NCBI GenBank assembly: GCA_937995555.1
Contig: CALKJX010000344.1
Location: 1 to 14,441, forward strand
Length of the DNA: 14,441 nt
Reading direction: 5' to 3'
From: an uncultured Elioraea sp.
GTDB lineage: Bacteria > Pseudomonadota > Alphaproteobacteria > Acetobacterales > Acetobacteraceae
Part shown: positions 1-8,526 of the stretch, in pieces
Position numbering within the stretch: position 1 is the stretch's first letter
Layout of the letters: each line of letters opens with the position of its first letter
Program-made: the position numbers and the translations under genes
The notes under the pieces: generated by a model
What the model saw: the letters and a program-made list of their open reading frames with translations, nothing else
Told to the model about the DNA's origin: nothing
Databases searched by the model: none

Positions 1-703
1 TGAGCTGGTTCGCCACCGCCTCGCTGATGTCATGGTCCTCGACCGCGAGCACGATCGCCTGGCGCTGCACAACCATGGTCAGGCCGCGCGCCTCGGCGAC
101 CTGGCGGATCACGTAGAGCATCACCCGCTCGACCTCGGCGAACGCCTTCTGGCCGGCCGCCTGGATCGCCGCGTTGCGCTCGCGCAGGATGCGCTGTCCG
201 TTGGTGATCTGCTCCTGGAGCTCCCGCTCCTTCTCGCGCAGCTGCTCCGGCGTGAGCTGGGCGCGCTCGGCGGCGAGCGCCTGCTGGGCATCGCGCCAGC
301 GCTGCTGCTCGCGCGCGGAATCCTCCTGGAGGCGGGCGAGCCGGCGCTGCAGCGTCTGGCGAATCTCGCGCACCGCGACCGACGCCTCGAACACCTCCTG
401 CGCCCCGATCACGCCGATCACCGCCGGGGGCGGTGGCGGGGCGCGGTCGAGTGGCGGCAGCTGCGGCGCTCCCGCCTCGGTCGGGCCGGGCACCTGGCCG
501 GTCGGGGCGGCCGGGCGCTGGGCCGGCCGCTGCTGCGGCTGCGCCGCCGGCGGGCGCTGCGCCGGCGGGCGCTGCTGTTGCTGCGGCTGCTGGCCCGGCA
601 CGAACCACTGCTGCTGTTGCTGCTGCGCCTGCGCCGGCGCGCCGGGCGCCCAGGCCGTCGCGGCGAGCGCCAGCGAGGCGAAGGCTGTGCGGATGAACGA
701 CAT
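1..703 (-). CDS. skp: OmpH/Skp-family periplasmic chaperone, 3' end outside window
   Basis: Skp-type chaperones hold unfolded outer-membrane proteins in the periplasm and hand them to the BAM complex. The frame starts at ATG 703 and stays open for 234 codons to the window edge, so the C-terminus is missing. Residues 1-26 look like a signal peptide ending in APAQA. Residues 27-93 are a Gln/Pro-rich low-complexity stretch. From about residue 94 the OmpH domain starts with VIGVIGAQEVFEAS, the usual beta strand and helix entry, followed by a charged Gln/Glu/Arg-rich helix (about 110-180) fitting the Skp coiled-coil arm, and a return segment ending AVANQL. Only two bases separate the bamA stop from this ATG, and an AGG-type ribosome site lies inside the bamA end, so translation is probably coupled to bamA. 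The order bamA-skp is conserved in proteobacteria. The long N-terminal linker is unusual for the family. Family assignment rests on the domain pattern and context. Confidence 0.88.
   Translation of the reverse strand, partial: MSFIRTAFASLALAATAWAPGAPAQAQQQQQQWFVPGQQPQQQQRPPAQRPPAAQPQQRPAQRPAAPTGQVPGPTEAGAPQLPPLDRAPPPPPAVIGVIGAQEVFEASVAVREIRQTLQRRLARLQEDSAREQQRWRDAQQALAAERAQLTPEQLREKERELQEQITNGQRILRERNAAIQAAGQKAFAEVERVMLYVIRQVAEARGLTMVVQRQAIVLAVEDHDISEAVANQL
425..625 (-). repeat. Gln/Pro-rich low-complexity segment of skp (CAG/CCG-type codon repeats)
   Basis: Codons 27-93 of the skp frame begin with a run of six glutamines (CAG/CAA) and continue with imperfect units such as QQPQQQQRPPAQRPP and QQRPAQRPA, ending in a run of five prolines. 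The DNA is a degenerate CAG/CCG/CGC repeat. It sits between the signal peptide and the folded chaperone domain, so it should be a disordered periplasmic tether. Such tracts can change length by replication slippage in steps of three without breaking the frame. Confidence 0.7.
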
Positions 704-705
704 GA

Positions 706-3027
706 TCAGAACCTCGTACCGAAGCCGAACCGGATCAGCTCGGTCTTGTCATAGCTCTTCTTCACCACGGCCCAGCCGAAATCGACGTTCACAAGGCCGA
801 AAGGCGACCGCCAGGCCACGCCGACACCCACCCCGACCCGGGGGCTGGTGTCGTTCGCCACGTTAACCCCCGAGAAGCCGGGCCGGCTGAGTCCGCCCAC
901 ATCGACGAAGGTCCGGCCCTGCAGACCCAGATCATCCGACACGAAGGGCATCGGGAAACGCAGTTCCGTGCCCGCGGTCCAGATCACGCGGCCGCCGAGC
1001 GCGTCGTCCGTGGCCAGATCGCGCGGGCCGGCGCCGCCGAGCCTGAAGCCACGCAGGTTCTCGCCGCCGAGGAAGAAGTTGTCGATGATGCGTTCGCGCT
1101 TGCCGTACTGCACGAGATAGCCGGCGCCGGCGCTGAACACGAGCGTGTAGACGCCCTGGAGGTCGAGCAGCCGGGCGACCGGCAGGAAGTAGCTGCCGTC
1201 GATCCGCGGACGGAAGAAGCCGACATCGCCGCCGAGGCCGGAGACGTCCGTGCCGATCCGCACGATGTAGCCTTCGGTCGGGTCGAGCCGGCTGTTGCGC
1301 CGGTCGTAGGTGAGCACCTGGCTCACCTGTGACAGCGTCGTCGTGCCCTCCTGATCGCGCACGAAACGGGAGGCATCAGCCTGGATGTTCTCGATCTTGC
1401 GCTGCACCAGGGTGTAGCTCCAGGACTGGCGCAGGTGCTCGTTGAACTCGTAGCCGAGGCGGAGCGCGAAGCCGACGCGCTTGTCGTCGAAGCTCGCCAC
1501 CAGACGGTTGTCGCGGGTGATGTAGAACACGTCCACGCCGGCGACGAGATTGCGATCCAGGAAATAGGGATCGGTCAACGAGACGTCGAGCTGGCTGCGC
1601 CGCTGCGCCAGCGTGACCTGGAATTGGCCGTCGATGCCAGTACCGACGAGGTTGCGCTCACGCAGGCCCACCGTGCCGAGCGCGCCGGAATCGGTCGAGA
1701 AGCCGCCGCCGATGGTCAGTTCGCCGGTCGCCTTCTCCTCGACCTCGACCTGCACCACCGCCCGATCCGGGGCGCTGCCCGGTGCGTTCGTGACCTCGAC
1801 CTTGCCGAAGTAGTTGAGATCGACGATGCGCTGACGCGACCGTGCAATCCGCGCGGCATTGAAGGCGTCGCCCTCGGCGAGGCGGAACTCGCGGCGGATC
1901 ACCTGGTCCTTGGTGCGCAGGTTGCCGACGATGTCGATCCGCTCGACGAACACGCGCGGGCCTTCGATGATCTCGAAGACGATGTCGATGGTGCGCGTCT
2001 CGGCGTTGCGCGTCAGGCGCGGGCGCACCTCGGCGAAGCCGTAGCCGGCATCCTGCGCCGCGCGCGACAGCGCCTCGATGCTCTCCTCGACGCGGTCGGC
2101 GCCGTACCAGGCACCCTCCTGCACCGCGACGGCGCCGCGCAGCGTGTCGGCATCCAGGTTGCGGATCTGCGAGACGACATCGACCGTGCCGACGCGGTAG
2201 CGTTCCCCCTCGTCCACCGTGAAGGTGACGAAGAAGCTGGTGCGGTCGGGGGCGAGTTCCGCGACCGCCGAGACCACCCGGAAATCGGCGTATCCGTTCT
2301 TCAGGTAGAATCGGCGCAGGAGTTCCCGGTCGAACGACAGCCGCTCGGGGTCGTACTGGTCGGAGGTCGACAGGAAACGCCACCACGCGGTCTCGCGCGA
2401 AGCCACCACCTCCTGCAGCGTGCTGGTCGAGAACGCCTCGTTGCCGACGAAGTTGATGCGGCGGATCAGCGTGCTCTCGCCCTCGGCGATCTCGAACACG
2501 ACATCGACGCGGTTCTGCTCGAGCTCGATGATCTTGGGTTCGATCTGGGCGCCGAACCGGCCGCGCCGGGCGTAGATGTCGAGCAGGCGCTGGCGGTCCG
2601 CCTGCGCGGCAGCGCGGGTGAACACCGCGCGCGGGCGCAGTTGCAGCTCGGCACGCAGGACCGCATCGCCGAGCGCGCGGTTGCCCTCGAAGACGATGCG
2701 GTTGACGATCGGATTCTCCGCCACCGTCACCACCAGCGTGTCGCCGTCGCGGCGGAGCGAGACGTCGCGGAACAGGCCGGTCGCGAACAGGGTGCGCAAC
2801 GTGCGGTCGAGCCGGTCCGCCTCGAACGGATCGCCGGGCTGGGCGAGCATGTAGCTGCGGATCGTCGACTCCTCGATCCGCTGCGCGCCCTCGATCCGCA
2901 CGGCGCGAATCAGGCCAGCCCCGGCGGCCGAGGCTGCGGGGCCCGCCGGGCGCGGCTGCGCCTCCAGGGTGGCGACAGTCGGCATGGCAAGCACGCCCGC
3001 AAGCAGGATCAGTCTCAAAGGCGGCAC
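706..3027 (-). CDS. bamA: Outer-membrane protein assembly factor BamA
   Basis: BamA is the Omp85 core of the BAM complex and folds and inserts beta-barrel proteins into the outer membrane. Numbered from the TTG at 3039, the protein has a signal peptide (LRLILLAGVLAMP, cleavage near TLEA/Q, about residue 27) and five POTRA domains at roughly 44-113, 114-190, 193-282, 285-363 and 366-438. A C-terminal beta barrel of about 320 residues ends in the outer-membrane phenylalanine signature GFGTRF. The barrel carries NLRGF (661-665), the conserved RGF motif of loop 6. Length (773-777 residues) is normal for the family. No ATG suits the N-terminus. I chose GTG at 3027 because a GGGA sits 6 bases upstream and the signal peptide is complete. 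TTG at 3039 is in frame and would add four residues. It lies 64 bases after the rseP stop (52 with the TTG start) and 2 bases before skp. Confidence 0.96.
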   Translation of the reverse strand: MPPLRLILLAGVLAMPTVATLEAQPRPAGPAASAAGAGLIRAVRIEGAQRIEESTIRSYMLAQPGDPFEADRLDRTLRTLFATGLFRDVSLRRDGDTLVVTVAENPIVNRIVFEGNRALGDAVLRAELQLRPRAVFTRAAAQADRQRLLDIYARRGRFGAQIEPKIIELEQNRVDVVFEIAEGESTLIRRINFVGNEAFSTSTLQEVVASRETAWWRFLSTSDQYDPERLSFDRELLRRFYLKNGYADFRVVSAVAELAPDRTSFFVTFTVDEGERYRVGTVDVVSQIRNLDADTLRGAVAVQEGAWYGADRVEESIEALSRAAQDAGYGFAEVRPRLTRNAETRTIDIVFEIIEGPRVFVERIDIVGNLRTKDQVIRREFRLAEGDAFNAARIARSRQRIVDLNYFGKVEVTNAPGSAPDRAVVQVEVEEKATGELTIGGGFSTDSGALGTVGLRERNLVGTGIDGQFQVTLAQRRSQLDVSLTDPYFLDRNLVAGVDVFYITRDNRLVASFDDKRVGFALRLGYEFNEHLRQSWSYTLVQRKIENIQADASRFVRDQEGTTTLSQVSQVLTYDRRNSRLDPTEGYIVRIGTDVSGLGGDVGFFRPRIDGSYFLPVARLLDLQGVYTLVFSAGAGYLVQYGKRERIIDNFFLGGENLRGFRLGGAGPRDLATDDALGGRVIWTAGTELRFPMPFVSDDLGLQGRTFVDVGGLSRPGFSGVNVANDTSPRVGVGVGVAWRSPFGLVNVDFGWAVVKKSYDKTELIRFGFGTRF

Positions 3028-3091
3028 TGGCGGTCCCAAAACGCGCGGCGTGTGACGGAAGGCGCGACCATATCCGCGGCGGTCCGGCCTG

Positions 3092-4243
3092 TCACCCGAG
3101 CAGGCGTGAGAACCAATCGACCACCCTCAGATGCGTCAGGTCGTTCCAGGTCGCGAGCACGAAGATCGCAAGCAGGATCGCGAGCCCGCCGCGGAATGCG
3201 TATTCCTGCGCCCGCGGCGGCAGCGGCCGGCCGCGCACCGCCTCGTAGGCATACATCACCAGATGCCCGCCATCGAGAATCGGGATCGGGAACAGGTTGA
3301 TCAACGCCAGGTTGACCGACAGCAGCGCCAACAGTCCGATCAGCGGAATGATCCCGCCCTCGGCGACCTGGCCGGAGAGCTGGGCGATCCGGATCGGCCC
3401 GCCGATCTCGTCGGTGCCGCGCGTGCCGGCGATCATCTGCCAGAGCGCCACCAGCGTCTGTTCGGTCAGCCGCACGGTCTCGAGCGCCCCGGCCGCGAGG
3501 GCGGCGAACACGTCGAGCTGACGGTACTCGGGCACGCCGCCGGCCACGCCGAGCATGCCGATGCGCTGGACGTTGCCGAACCGGTCCGACACCTCGCGCA
3601 GATCGGGCGTCACCGGCAGGCTCAGCGCCGCGCCATCGCGCTGCACCGTCAGCGTCATCGGCTGGCCGGGGCGCAGCCGCACGGTGGCCTGCACGTCCTC
3701 GAAGCGCGGCGTGGCCCGGCCGTCGATGGCGACGATCCGGTCGCCCGGCGCGAGCCCGGCGCGCTCGGCCGCGCTCCCGGCCTGCACGCCGGTTATCACG
3801 GGCGCGGTGTCGGGCCGGCCGGCGGTCGCGAACATGCCGGCGAGCAGCACCGCGGCGAGCAGGACGTTGGCGAGCGGCCCGGCCGCGACCACCCAGGCGC
3901 GCGCGCCGACACTCTTCTCGCCGAAGGTCTGCCCCTCGCGCCAGACCGGCGGCGGCTCGCCCTTGGCCTTCGCTTCGGCCACCACCTGCGCCCGGTCGTC
4001 CGGGCTCTCGTGGCCATGCAGCTTCACGTAGCCGCCGAGCGGGATCCAGCCGACCTTCCAGCGCGTTCCGGTGCGTCCGGTCCAGCCCAGCACCTCGCGG
4101 CCGAAGCCGATCGAGAACGCATCCACGTGCACCCCGACCGAGCGCGCGGCAAGGTAGTGGCCGAGCTCGTGGAAGAAGATCAGCACGCCGAGGACGAGCA
4201 GGAACGGCAGGATCGTGCCGAGGGTGCCGCCGAGGAACTCCAT
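3092..4243 (-). CDS. rseP: RIP metalloprotease RseP (site-2 protease)
   Basis: RseP is an inner-membrane zinc protease that cuts transmembrane segments, classically an anti-sigma factor after first-site cleavage, and also remnant signal peptides. The 383-residue protein begins with a hydrophobic helix carrying the zinc site HELGH (25-29) and has one PDZ domain (about 148-212, with AGLAPGDRIVAIDGR). A second conserved membrane motif, NLFPIPILDGG (316-326), contains the third zinc ligand D324, and a final hydrophobic helix spans about 353-366. E. coli RseP is longer (about 450 residues) with two PDZ domains; the single-PDZ form is common in alphaproteobacteria. It starts at ATG 4243, 21 bases after the dxr stop, with a weak GGAG about 12 bases upstream. 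No anti-sigma factor or sigma factor is encoded nearby, so its substrate cannot be read from this window. Confidence 0.96.
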   Translation of the reverse strand: MEFLGGTLGTILPFLLVLGVLIFFHELGHYLAARSVGVHVDAFSIGFGREVLGWTGRTGTRWKVGWIPLGGYVKLHGHESPDDRAQVVAEAKAKGEPPPVWREGQTFGEKSVGARAWVVAAGPLANVLLAAVLLAGMFATAGRPDTAPVITGVQAGSAAERAGLAPGDRIVAIDGRATPRFEDVQATVRLRPGQPMTLTVQRDGAALSLPVTPDLREVSDRFGNVQRIGMLGVAGGVPEYRQLDVFAALAAGALETVRLTEQTLVALWQMIAGTRGTDEIGGPIRIAQLSGQVAEGGIIPLIGLLALLSVNLALINLFPIPILDGGHLVMYAYEAVRGRPLPPRAQEYAFRGGLAILLAIFVLATWNDLTHLRVVDWFSRLLG

Positions 4244-4264
4244 GGGGCTCAGGTACTCCGTGTT

Positions 4265-5440
4265 TCAGGCGAAGGCGGGGCCGGAGGCGAGGTCGAGCGC
4301 GGTGCGTCGCGCCGTCGCGTCCGCCTCCAGCACGGCTTCGAGGTCGGGCGCGGCGGGCGTGCCGAGCCGGTCGAGGGCGGCCGCGACCAGGGCGGCAATC
4401 CCCAGGAATCCGATCCGCCCTTCCAGGAACAGCCGCACCGCCACTTCGTTCGCCGCGTTCAGGATCGTCGGTGCCGCGCCGCCGGCGGCGAGCGCCTCGC
4501 GCGCCAGAGTGAGCGCAGGAAATCGTTTATGATCCGGCAATTCGAACGTGATCGTGCGCAGCTTGACGAGATCGAGCCGACGCGTCGCCGTGGTCATCCG
4601 GCGCGGCCAAGCCAGGGTATGGGCGATCGGGACGCGCATGTCGGGCGGCCCCATCTGTGCCAGCATCGAGCCGTCGACGTACTGCACGATCCCGTGGATC
4701 GCGGCCTCGGGATGCACCAGCACCTCGATCCGTTCGGCCGGGACCGGGAAGAGACAGGCGGCCTCGATCACCTCGAGGCCCTTGTTCATCATGGTCGCGC
4801 TGTCGATCGTGACCTTGGCACCCATGCGCCAGACCGGGTGGTTGAGCGCATCCTCGGGCCGGATCGCGTGCATCCGCTCGGCCGGCCAGTCCCGAAAGGG
4901 CCCGCCCGAGGCGGTGAGCACGATCCGCTCGACGCTCTCGGGCGCCGTGCCATCGAGCGCCTGGAAGATCGCGTTGTGCTCGGAATCCGCGGGCAGCAGC
5001 GTCGTGCCGGCCGTCGCGGCGACCGCGCGCAGCATCGGGCCGGCGCAGACCAGGCACTCCTTGTTGGCGATCGAGACGATCCCGCCCCCGCCGGCCGCGG
5101 CCATCGTGGCCGGCAGCCCGGCCGCGCCGACGATCGCCGCCATGGTCCAGTCGACGGGGATGGAGGCGGCCGCCACCACCGCCGCTGGGCCGGCATCCAC
5201 CGCGATGCCGCTGCCCTCGAGCGCCTCGCGGAGCGCCGGGAGCGCCGCTTCATCGGCGACCACGGCGAGCCGCGCGCGCACGCGCCGGGCGGCGGCAGCC
5301 AGGGCAGCCGCGTTGCCGTTCGCCACCAGGGCAACCACCTCGAAGCTGCCGGACGGCGCCTCGGCGATCAGATCGAGCGTGGCCCGCCCGACCGAGCCGG
5401 TCGCGCCAAGCACAGTGACGCGGCGAGGGGCACCGTTCAC
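4265..5440 (-). CDS. dxr: 1-deoxy-D-xylulose 5-phosphate reductoisomerase
   Basis: Dxr converts 1-deoxy-D-xylulose 5-phosphate to 2-C-methyl-D-erythritol 4-phosphate with NADPH, the committed step of the MEP isoprenoid pathway in the cytoplasm. The frame gives 391 residues, the usual length. The NADPH loop is GATGSVG (12-18), and the conserved IANKE is at 124-128. Metal and substrate residues follow in DSEH (152-155), TASGGPFR (176-183) and MNKGLE (218-223), where D152, E154 and E223 match the catalytic metal ligands of E. coli Dxr. I start at GTG 5440 because it gives the standard N-terminus (RRVTVLGATGSVG) and overlaps the cdsA stop in a GTGA arrangement, a typical coupled junction. A much longer open frame extends upstream but is only the out-of-frame shadow of cdsA. 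The product feeds the isoprenoid precursors used by UppS in the same operon. Confidence 0.97.
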   Translation of the reverse strand: MNGAPRRVTVLGATGSVGRATLDLIAEAPSGSFEVVALVANGNAAALAAAARRVRARLAVVADEAALPALREALEGSGIAVDAGPAAVVAAASIPVDWTMAAIVGAAGLPATMAAAGGGGIVSIANKECLVCAGPMLRAVAATAGTTLLPADSEHNAIFQALDGTAPESVERIVLTASGGPFRDWPAERMHAIRPEDALNHPVWRMGAKVTIDSATMMNKGLEVIEAACLFPVPAERIEVLVHPEAAIHGIVQYVDGSMLAQMGPPDMRVPIAHTLAWPRRMTTATRRLDLVKLRTITFELPDHKRFPALTLAREALAAGGAAPTILNAANEVAVRLFLEGRIGFLGIAALVAAALDRLGTPAAPDLEAVLEADATARRTALDLASGPAFA

Positions 5441-6321
5441 CCCCACAGGACCGCCCCCTGCCCCAGCGCGAGCGACAGCGCCGCGGCGAGCGGCACCGCC
5501 GCGATCAGCCCGTCCGCGCGGTCGAGCAGCCCGCCATGGCCCGGGATCAGCCGCGAGGCATCCTTCACCGCGAAGCGCCGCTTGATGAAGCTTTCCAGGA
5601 GGTCGCCGCATTGCGCGGTCAGCCCGATCGCCGCCGCGACGATCGCAACGCCAGCCGGCTCCGCCCCCGGCGTCAGGGCAGCCGCCACGCCGAGCCCGGC
5701 CGCGATCGCCGCGGCAAGCCCACCGGCACCGCCCGCCCAGGTCTTGTTCGGGCTGATCGCCGGCGCCAGACGCGGGCCACCGATCATCCGTCCCGCCAGA
5801 TAGGCGCCGATATCCGACGCCCAGACCACCAGCACCACGAACAGCACGTTGGCCCGACCCGCATCCCCGGCGTCGCGGAGCCAGATCAGCCCCACGCCCG
5901 CAAGCCCGATATATATCACGCCGGCCGCCAGCCAGCCGGCCGGGCGTCGCTCGCCCGGCAGGAGCGCGGGCTGGCGCGCCACCGCCCAGGCGAGGGCGGT
6001 GCCGGCGCCCAGCAGCGCGAGCGCCGCAAGCCAGGCGCCCGCAACAGAGGCGAGCCCGGCCGCCAGCAACGCGAGGGGGACCACAAGGCCGGGAAACGCG
6101 CGCAGCCGCGCTCCACACAGATGCACCCACTCCCAGGCGAGTACGGCGGTGCCGAGGGCGACCAACAGCATGAACCACTCGGCGCCGAGCCAGATCGCGG
6201 TGAGTGCGATCGGCCCGAGCACCACGGCGGACAGGGCGCGCCTGCCGAGATCGCTCCAGCGTCCGGCCGCGTCTGCCGTCATGCCGAACGGTCGGTCGGG
6301 CTCAGCCCGGGCGGGCGCCAT
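5437..6321 (-). CDS. cdsA: Phosphatidate cytidylyltransferase (CDP-diacylglycerol synthase)
   Basis: CdsA makes CDP-diacylglycerol from phosphatidic acid and CTP, the branch-point of phospholipid synthesis, in the inner membrane. The 294-residue protein is strongly hydrophobic with about eight predicted membrane segments. Near the C-terminus (244-270) it carries the family signature, visible as SFIKR, then KD, then GHGGLLDRAD, with the metal-binding aspartates. PNKTWAG (191-197) is also typical. I chose ATG 6321 because GGGAG (6329-6333) lies 7 bases upstream. It overlaps the end of uppS by 20 bases. An alternative ATG at 6282 (MTADAAGRW) has no ribosome site and would avoid the overlap. The 3' end overlaps dxr by 4 bases. 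Confidence 0.95.
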   Translation of the reverse strand: MAPARAEPDRPFGMTADAAGRWSDLGRRALSAVVLGPIALTAIWLGAEWFMLLVALGTAVLAWEWVHLCGARLRAFPGLVVPLALLAAGLASVAGAWLAALALLGAGTALAWAVARQPALLPGERRPAGWLAAGVIYIGLAGVGLIWLRDAGDAGRANVLFVVLVVWASDIGAYLAGRMIGGPRLAPAISPNKTWAGGAGGLAAAIAAGLGVAAALTPGAEPAGVAIVAAAIGLTAQCGDLLESFIKRRFAVKDASRLIPGHGGLLDRADGLIAAVPLAAALSLALGQGAVLWG

Positions 6322-7051
6322 AGCGTCGCTCCCGCGCGGCGAAGGCCGAGAGCGCCTGCGCGAGATGCTGCGGGCCGAACTCGGGCCAGAGCACGTCGAG
6401 GAAGACGAACTCCGCATAGGCGGCCTGCCAGAGCAGGAAGTTCGAGATCCGCTGCTCGCCGGAGGTTCGGATCACGAGGTCCGGATCCGGCATGCCGTCG
6501 GTCTCGAGGAAGCGGGCGAAGCTCGCTTCATCGACCGAGTCGGGGGAAACCCGCCCCTCCGCGACCGCGCGCGCGAGCCGCCGCGCCGCGCCCGCGATCT
6601 CCGACCGCCCGCCATAGGAAAGCGCGATCACCAGGTTGAGCCGCGTGTTGGCGATGGAACTGGCTTCCGCCCGCTCGATCGCGTCGCGCATGCCGGCATC
6701 GAGGCGGTCACGGTCGCCGATCATGCGCAGCCTGACGCCCCGGCGGATCATCTCGGTCCAGTGGCGCTCGATCCCCTGGCGCAGCAGCCCCATCAGTCCG
6801 CCGACCTCCTCGGCCGGGCGGCGCCAGTTCTCCGACGAGAACGCATAGAGCGTCAGCCAGGGCACGCCCTGGGCGAGGGCCGCATCGACCGCCCGGCGCG
6901 CCGCCTCGGCGCCCTCGCGATGGCCGGCCAGTGCCGGCAGGCCGCGGCGTGCCGCCCAGCGCCGGTTGCCGTCCATGATGATCGCCACGTGCCGCGCGAG
7001 CGGCGGCGCGGCCAACGCCGCGGCGGAGGCGATCGGGAGGGGAGCGTTCAT
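6302..7051 (-). CDS. uppS: Undecaprenyl diphosphate synthase (cis-prenyltransferase)
   Basis: UppS condenses farnesyl diphosphate with eight isopentenyl diphosphates in cis to make the C55 lipid carrier for peptidoglycan and O-antigen. The 249-residue protein has the catalytic block HVAIIMDGNRRWA (21-33, catalytic D27), FSSENW (71-76), SYGGRSEI (145-152), and the signature RTSGEQRISNF (195-205) followed by YAEFVF with the magnesium ligand E214. ATG 7051 lies 22 bases after the frr stop. The stretch before it is C-rich and shows no clear Shine-Dalgarno, so translation may depend on frr. The N-terminal 20 residues (Ala/Pro-rich) precede the conserved core and are probably unstructured. Confidence 0.96.
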   Translation of the reverse strand: MNAPLPIASAAALAAPPLARHVAIIMDGNRRWAARRGLPALAGHREGAEAARRAVDAALAQGVPWLTLYAFSSENWRRPAEEVGGLMGLLRQGIERHWTEMIRRGVRLRMIGDRDRLDAGMRDAIERAEASSIANTRLNLVIALSYGGRSEIAGAARRLARAVAEGRVSPDSVDEASFARFLETDGMPDPDLVIRTSGEQRISNFLLWQAAYAEFVFLDVLWPEFGPQHLAQALSAFAARERRYGARPG

Positions 7052-7073
7052 CGGCGGGGGGCTGGCGGGGCGC

Positions 7074-7649
7074 TCAGGGCTGCTTGATGTCGGCTTCCTT
7101 GGCGGCCAGCGCCTCGTCCACCTTACGGATGTAGCCGTCGGTCAGCTTCTGCACCTCGTCGGCCCAGTCACGATGCACGTCCTGGCCGATCTCGTGATCC
7201 TTCTCGAGCTTCTTGAGCGTCTCCATGCCGTCACGGCGGACCGCGCGGATGGCGACGCGCGCGGCCTCGGCGTACTTGCCCGCGAGCTTGGCGAGCTCGA
7301 CGCGCCGCTCGGCCGTGAGCGGCGGCAGCGGCACGCGCACGGTCTGGCCGTCGCTCGCCGGATTGAGGCCGAGCCCGGCGTCACGGATCGCCTTCTCGAC
7401 CGACGAAACGGCCGCACGGTCCCACACCTGCACCGTCAGCAGGCGCGGCTCGGGCACGCCGATCGTGCCGACCTGGGTGATCGGCATCTCGGTGCCATAG
7501 ACCTCAACCTTGATCGGCTCGAGCAATGCCGGGCTCGCCCGCCCGGTGCGCAGGCCAGCGAACTCCTTCTTCAGCGTGTCGAGCGCGCCCTCCATCCGCC
7601 GGCGCAGATCGCCGGCGATCTGATCGAGCGTGGGCGGGGCCTTGGCCAT
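7074..7649 (-). CDS. frr: Ribosome recycling factor
   Basis: RRF splits post-termination ribosomes together with EF-G in the cytoplasm. The 191-residue protein has the expected size (about 185) and layout. The first helix region ends in the core motif LRTGRASPALL, then comes the domain containing VEVYGTEMPITQVGTI and VQVWDRAAV, then PLPPLTAERR, and a C-terminal helix with AIRAVRRDGMETLKKLEKD. ATG 7649 has a clear GGGGAG 6 bases upstream. It lies 41 bases downstream of pyrH, in the same relative position as in most bacteria. Confidence 0.97.
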   Translation of the reverse strand: MAKAPPTLDQIAGDLRRRMEGALDTLKKEFAGLRTGRASPALLEPIKVEVYGTEMPITQVGTIGVPEPRLLTVQVWDRAAVSSVEKAIRDAGLGLNPASDGQTVRVPLPPLTAERRVELAKLAGKYAEAARVAIRAVRRDGMETLKKLEKDHEIGQDVHRDWADEVQKLTDGYIRKVDEALAAKEADIKQP

Positions 7650-7690
7650 TCCTGTCTCCCCTGCTGTCCCGGGATCCGCGCGCGTCGTCC

Positions 7691-8419
7691 TCAGCCTGGC
7701 GCGTCGGTGACGATGGTGAATGTGCCGCGGCCGCGCATCACGTTGGCGAAGGCGCCTGGTTCATGGATCGAGAATACCACGATCGGCAACCCGTTCTCCC
7801 GTGCCAGGCTGATCGCCGAGGCGTCCATCACCGCGAGATCGCGTGCCAGCACGTCGAGATAGGTCAGACGCTCGTAGCGCTGCGCGGCAGGGTCCTTACG
7901 CGGATCGGCGGAGTAGACACCGTCCACCTGCGTGCCCTTCAGGAGGGCCTCACAGCCCATCTCGACGGCGCGGAGCGCCGCGGCCGTGTCGGTGGTGAAG
8001 AACGGATTGCCGGTGCCGGCGGCGAAGATCACCACCCGCCCCTTCTCCATGTGCCGGATCGCCCGACGGCGAATGTAGGGCTCGCAGACCGAACTCATCG
8101 GGATGGCCGACTGCACCCGCGTGTGGACCTCGCGCTTCTCGAGCGCGTTCTGCAGCGCGAGGGCGTTCAGCACGGTCGCCAACATGCCCATGTAGTCGGC
8201 GGAGGCGCGCTCCATCCCCGCCGCCGCGCCGGAGACGCCGCGGAAGATGTTGCCGCCGCCGATCACCAGGCAGACCTCGACGCCGAGCGCGACCACCGCG
8301 CGCACGTCCTCGGCGATCCGCCCGACCGTCTCGGTGCAGATGCCGTACTCGCGCCGTCCCATCAGCGCCTCGCCCGACACCTTCAGGAGCACGCGTCGGT
8401 AGCGGGGCGCATCCTCCAT
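7691..8419 (-). CDS. pyrH: UMP kinase
   Basis: PyrH phosphorylates UMP to UDP with ATP as a hexamer of the amino-acid-kinase fold, supplying all pyrimidine nucleotides. The 242-residue product matches the family length. It shows KVSGEALMG (13-21), the glycine loop VIGGGNIFRG (52-61), GTGNPFFTTD (135-144) with the nucleotide site, and DGVYSADPRKDP (166-177). I chose ATG 8419 (MEDAPRYRRVLLKVSGEAL), which has AAGGA 10 bases upstream. In-frame ATGs at 8515 and 8500 would add a Pro/Ala-rich extension that the family lacks. With this start, 107 bases separate it from tsf; in them I see no convincing promoter or terminator. Confidence 0.96.
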   Translation of the reverse strand: MEDAPRYRRVLLKVSGEALMGRREYGICTETVGRIAEDVRAVVALGVEVCLVIGGGNIFRGVSGAAAGMERASADYMGMLATVLNALALQNALEKREVHTRVQSAIPMSSVCEPYIRRRAIRHMEKGRVVIFAAGTGNPFFTTDTAAALRAVEMGCEALLKGTQVDGVYSADPRKDPAAQRYERLTYLDVLARDLAVMDASAISLARENGLPIVVFSIHEPGAFANVMRGRGTFTIVTDAPG

Positions 8420-8526
8420 GAAGCGGGCGTCCTTCTGCAGCGGGGCGGGGCCGGACTCGGGCGGGGCCGCCAGTGTAGGGCGGATCGCCGTCCCGGGCAT
8501 CCCCGCTGCCGGCATCGCGGCGGCCC

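Noticed and set aside
1435..3300. Plus-strand open frame of 621 codons opposite bamA
   Set aside because: It mirrors bamA codons, has no recognisable domain and runs across the bamA-rseP gap without a ribosome site. Treated as a shadow.
3131..5803. Plus-strand open frame of 890 codons opposite rseP and dxr
   Set aside because: Low-complexity Arg/His/Gly/Asp-rich translation with no family motif. It is the antisense shadow of well-supported genes in GC-rich DNA.
8420..8515. N-terminal extension of UMP kinase from ATG 8515
   Set aside because: Adds 32 Pro/Ala-rich residues absent from the family, while ATG 8419 has AAGGA upstream and gives the normal length.
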